Of a stretch of DNA of 7,286 bases, positions 6,385-7,286 are shown piece by piece. The translations under genes and the position numbers were made by a program. Below the pieces are notes generated by a model. The model was not told the DNA's origin. It searched no databases and saw nothing but the letters and a program-made list of their open reading frames with translations. Origin of the DNA: JABMRP01 sp964444795. Lineage in GTDB: Bacteria > Planctomycetota > Planctomycetia > Pirellulales > Thermoguttaceae. The stretch covers positions 1 through 7,286 of the forward strand of contig CAYUIQ010000341.1 in the NCBI GenBank assembly GCA_964444795.1, in the 5' to 3' direction. Every line of letters begins with the position of its first letter. Positions within the stretch are counted from its first letter, which is position 1.

Positions 6385-6392
6385 CACCCGTC

Positions 6393-7211
6393 ATGAAATT
6401 TTCGATCCGCCGCGCCGTAGCGGCCTGCTTGATCTTGGGGTTTTTGGTCGCATGGGCGGCGCCCCGAACAGCCCTATCGCAAGAATCTCGCGTTCGGGAT
6501 CTCGTGCGCAAGTACGTCAAGGAGAAGAAACACGACGAGTTGGCTCAACTGGTCGGATTTTCGTCCAGCGTGGAGCATGTCGTGGCCTTGGACTATACCG
6601 TGCTGGTTCGCACCAATGGCGTGGAGACGGCGGTCGACCCGATGAAATACGAGTTCACCGTGGGTGACCAAATCCGCGTGCGAATCGAGCCGGTCAACGA
6701 CGCCTACATCTACATCTTCCACCAAGGAGCCAGCGGCCATCGCATCTGCCTGCTGCCAACCGAACAAGAGAAACCGCCGAAAGTTACCGGTGGCAAGCCG
6801 TTGGACCTTCCCGACGACGGATACTTCGAGTTCGTCGCTCCGCCGGGCAGCGAGGAGCTTCTCGTGGTAGCCACCGAGGAGCCGGCCGCCGATCTGGCCT
6901 TGCTCTCCAACGTCGTATTCGCCAAACCGGAAGACGAATTGACCGAGGAGGAAAAGAAGCTCAAGGCGACGCTCCAGAAGACGGTACAGAAGACGCTCCA
7001 ATCGATCCAGACCCGAAGCCGCAGAACGCGCGCTGCGTTTTCCGAGGAGGTCGTGCGGGAGGCCATGCGCGGCCAGACCCGAGGTATCCTCGAAGAACCG
7101 CCCACCGGCGGCGAGAAGAGCAGCTTCGCGATGGCCGTCAGCACCGAGCGCGGCGATCTGTTGAGGCTCTACGTGAAGATTCCGTTGAAGTCGATCGCTT
7201 CCGAACGCTAG
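6393..7211 (+). CDS. Sec-exported protein with DUF4384-like domain
   Basis: This 272-residue protein begins with a signal peptide: basic SIRR, a hydrophobic core to about residue 23, and a likely cleavage after ALS at 27-29. The mature form should be periplasmic or outside the inner membrane. Residues of about 65-165 resemble DUF4384, a beta-sandwich seen in envelope and signalling proteins: YEFTVGDQIRVRIEPVNDAYIYIF (86 onward), a Gly/Leu-Pro turn (CLLPTEQ), and FEFVAPPGSEELLVVATEEP (to about 164). A charged helical stretch rich in Glu, Lys and Arg follows (about 178-225) and may form a coiled coil. A short beta-rich end matches the VSTERGDLLRLYVKIPL strands. No catalytic motif, transmembrane anchor or lipobox is seen. 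Its link to the T6SS is by position only: same strand, next to the PAAR gene, but separated by 328 nt with its own ribosome binding site. It could be an accessory envelope component, a cargo or immunity-type periplasmic protein, or unrelated. Confidence 0.75.
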   Translation: MKFSIRRAVAACLILGFLVAWAAPRTALSQESRVRDLVRKYVKEKKHDELAQLVGFSSSVEHVVALDYTVLVRTNGVETAVDPMKYEFTVGDQIRVRIEPVNDAYIYIFHQGASGHRICLLPTEQEKPPKVTGGKPLDLPDDGYFEFVAPPGSEELLVVATEEPAADLALLSNVVFAKPEDELTEEEKKLKATLQKTVQKTLQSIQTRSRRTRAAFSEEVVREAMRGQTRGILEEPPTGGEKSSFAMAVSTERGDLLRLYVKIPLKSIASER

Positions 7212-7240
7212 GATTCAGCCAAAGTGGAATGGATGGGTGC

Positions 7241-7279
7241 CTGGGGTCGAGATGCGAGGAACGAGCAGCGAGCCCCCAG
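7241..7279. repeat. Palindrome with four evenly spaced CGAG words, probable dispersed intergenic repeat
   Basis: CTGGGG (7241-7246) and CCCCAG (7274-7279) form a perfect 6-bp inverted repeat. Between them CGAG occurs at 7248, 7255, 7262 and 7269, exactly 7 nt apart. It lies just downstream of the last gene's stop. The layout recalls short palindromic intergenic repeats seen in many copies in some planctomycete genomes, but copy number cannot be judged from one window. Confidence 0.45.
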
Positions 7280-7286
7280 ATCGCAA

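Larger units (their letters stand above)
6065..6392 (+). other. Non-coding region between PAAR gene and the exported DUF4384-like gene
   Basis: No open frame in this 328-nt stretch looks like a gene. It contains a 5-bp stem CCACG/CGTGG just after the PAAR stop (6071-6075 with 6083-6087), an imperfect hairpin at 6145-6163 overlapping a GATAAT word (6148-6153) without a matching -35, two CCCGCAG copies 16 nt apart (6181 and 6197), a possible weak terminator at 6240-6272, and an 8-bp palindrome GCCCGGGC (6284-6291). The size of the gap suggests that the next gene has its own promoter, which I cannot place. Confidence 0.5.

Noticed and set aside
6417..6428. Possible lipobox VAAC at residues 9-12 of the exported protein
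   Set aside because: The hydrophobic core lies after this cysteine, not before it, so it cannot be a signal peptidase II site. A normal Sec cleavage after residue 29 fits better.
1..7286. CRISPR array, tRNA, rRNA or insertion sequence
   Set aside because: No regular spacer-repeat array, tRNA cloverleaf, rRNA segment or transposase-like protein was seen on either strand.

Overview
This window is the distal part of a type VI secretion system (T6SS) locus. All recognised genes are on the + strand. In order they are the 3' part of tssH/clpV (sheath-recycling ATPase), hcp/tssD (inner tube), vgrG/tssI (spike), an FHA-DUF4123 fusion (probable VgrG/effector adaptor), a small PAAR protein (spike tip), and a Sec-exported protein with a DUF4384-like domain. 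The sequence is GC-rich (roughly 60% by eye). The protein style and the rare domain pairing suggest a Planctomycetes-type bacterium (for example Pirellulales). That is an inference from general likeness; no rRNA or other marker is present.

Layout: 1-1673 is the C-terminal two thirds of ClpV, cut by the left window edge. 1674-1957 is a structured non-coding leader with a purine-rich tract, a G7 run, a nested GC-rich hairpin and a T9 tract just before the hcp ribosome binding site. 1958-2455 is hcp. 2456-2683 is non-coding and carries a 13-bp hairpin between hcp and vgrG. 2684-4648 is vgrG, ending in a very regular eight-residue repeat needle. 4695-5735 (FHA-DUF4123) and 5768-6064 (PAAR) follow with gaps of 46 and 32 nt, so vgrG, adaptor and PAAR probably form one transcription unit. 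6065-6392 is non-coding with one weak terminator-like structure. 6393-7211 is the exported DUF4384-like protein, with its own strong ribosome binding site. 7212-7286 ends in a repeat-like palindrome containing four CGAG words at exact 7-nt spacing.

How the parts fit: Hcp hexamers stack into the tube, the VgrG trimer caps it and PAAR sharpens the tip. The DUF4123 protein is expected to load a cargo onto VgrG or PAAR, and ClpV disassembles the contracted sheath afterwards. No recognisable toxin or immunity gene lies in the window. Sheath, baseplate and membrane-complex genes (tssA-C, E-G, J-M) are also absent and presumably lie upstream of the left edge. The most unusual element is the phosphopeptide-binding FHA domain joined to a DUF4123 adaptor, which could link cargo loading to Ser/Thr phosphorylation.
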